Below are positions 13,432 through 14,178 of a stretch of DNA of 14,178 nt, one piece after another. Made by a program: the position numbers and the translations under genes. Position 1 is the stretch's first letter, and each line of letters opens with the position of its first letter. Location: contig CALAJG010000190.1 of NCBI GenBank assembly GCA_937923375.1, forward strand, positions 1 to 14,178, in the 5' to 3' direction. The stretch is from an uncultured Leucothrix sp. GTDB taxonomy: Bacteria > Pseudomonadota > Gammaproteobacteria > Thiotrichales > Thiotrichaceae. The notes below the pieces were generated by a model. That model did no database searches. It saw only the letters and a list, made by a program, of their open reading frames with translations, and was not told the DNA's origin.

Positions 13432-14178
13432 TCAGTGAGCGCTATGATTTGATTCTTTAAGAACCAATTCACGGGGTGGCTCTTCATTGAATGTGTGATA
13501 AGGCGCAGGCGTTGGAAGTGTCCACTCCAGACCTTTTGCACCTTCCCAAACACGCTTTTCTTTTACCGGCTTGCCGTTACGAATACAGTCCACAACGATA
13601 TAAGCTAGCAGGATGAAAGAAAGACCAAAGGCAAAACCACCAATACTCGCAATCCAGTTAAAGTCTGCGAACTGTAATGAGTAATCCGGGATCCGACGTG
13701 GCATACCCGCTAAACCCAAGAAGTGCATAGGGAAGAACAGCACATTTACTGAGATAACTGCCCACCAGAAGTGAATAGTTGCCAGTTTTTCGTTGTACAT
13801 GTTACCGCACCATTTAGGTAACCAATAGAAGACACCCGCAATGATTGAGAACAGCGCACCCGTAACAAGTACGTAGTGGAAGTGAGCGACTACGAAGTAA
13901 GTATCATGGTACTGGATATCCGCTGGAACAATTCCCAACATCAAACCAGAAAGACCACCAATCGTGAAGAGAATGACGAATGCCACCGCCCACATCATTG
14001 GGATCTCGAAGCTCATAGAGCCTCTCCACATCGTTGTTACCCAGTTAAATACCTTAACACCTGTCGGTACTGAGATCAGAATGGTTGCGTACATGAAGTA
14101 CATCTGGCCCGCTATCGGCATGCCGGTGAGGAACATATGGTGAGCCCAAACAACAAACGATAGGATCGCAATCGATGC
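13432..14178 (-). CDS. coxA: cytochrome c oxidase subunit I, C-terminal part (5' end beyond right edge)
   Basis: The frame is open from the right edge to a TGA at 13432-13434, giving the last 248 residues. WAHHMF (11-16 of the visible part) holds two CuB histidines. SVPTGVKVFNW (36-46) carries the K-channel Thr and Lys of A-family haem-copper oxidases. YHDTYFVVAHFHYVL contains the haem a3 and haem a ligands, and GLAGMPRRIPDY is a loop typical of aa3 oxidases. Five or so membrane helices are visible. The protein reduces oxygen to water with proton pumping. coxB would be expected upstream, outside the window. The assignment is firm. Confidence 0.97.
   Translation of the reverse strand, partial: ASIAILSFVVWAHHMFLTGMPIAGQMYFMYATILISVPTGVKVFNWVTTMWRGSMSFEIPMMWAVAFVILFTIGGLSGLMLGIVPADIQYHDTYFVVAHFHYVLVTGALFSIIAGVFYWLPKWCGNMYNEKLATIHFWWAVISVNVLFFPMHFLGLAGMPRRIPDYSLQFADFNWIASIGGFAFGLSFILLAYIVVDCIRNGKPVKEKRVWEGAKGLEWTLPTPAPYHTFNEEPPRELVLKESNHSAH

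Overview
The window is a stretch of chromosome from a gammaproteobacterium, most likely a marine relative of the Cellvibrionales/Pseudomonadales. The evidence is the petABC-sspAB gene order, the cox cluster order (coxA, a 35-residue protein, ctaG, coxC, a DUF2909 gene, SURF1) and a Pseudomonas-type pilV-pilW-pilX-pilY1 order. By eye the base composition is moderate (mid-40s % GC) and even. I saw no insertion sequence, phage gene, tRNA, rRNA or CRISPR array. Every gene I accept lies on the minus strand, so transcription runs from the right edge to the left. No stretch longer than 300 bases lacks a gene.

Right part (about 9.7-14.2 kb) holds terminal respiration. The 3' half of coxA (aa3-type cytochrome c oxidase subunit I) is followed by a 35-residue membrane protein, ctaG (copper delivery to CuB), coxC (subunit III), a small DUF2909 membrane protein and a SURF1 gene. 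Next comes a membrane-anchored cytochrome with two c5-like haem domains joined by an Ala/Lys/Glu linker. Where haem-A synthesis genes often follow in such clusters, this region runs directly into the bc1 complex.

Middle part (about 5.4-9.7 kb) holds petA (Rieske), petB (cytochrome b) and petC (cytochrome c1), ended by a strong intrinsic terminator. It is followed by sspA and sspB (stringent-starvation regulator and ClpXP adaptor), folA (dihydrofolate reductase) and a dihydroorotase-like gene. sspA-sspB-folA are joined by 4-base ATGA overlaps, and the dihydroorotase-like gene follows 11 bases later. The dihydroorotase-like protein keeps the family's overall motif order but lacks most metal-binding and catalytic residues.

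Left part (1-3.9 kb) is a minor-pilin cluster: pilV, pilW, pilX and the 5' two-thirds or so of pilY1, which runs off the left edge. These genes build the tip and priming complex of the type IV pilus. The PilY1 von Willebrand A domain carries an insertion with 16 cysteines.

The points I rate highest are the degenerate dihydroorotase, the Cys-rich PilY1 insertion, the SURF1 gene with no ATG/GTG start (possibly starting at an ATA that overlaps the upstream stop), and the diheme cytochrome between the bc1 and oxidase genes. I found no convincing wholly new multi-gene system.
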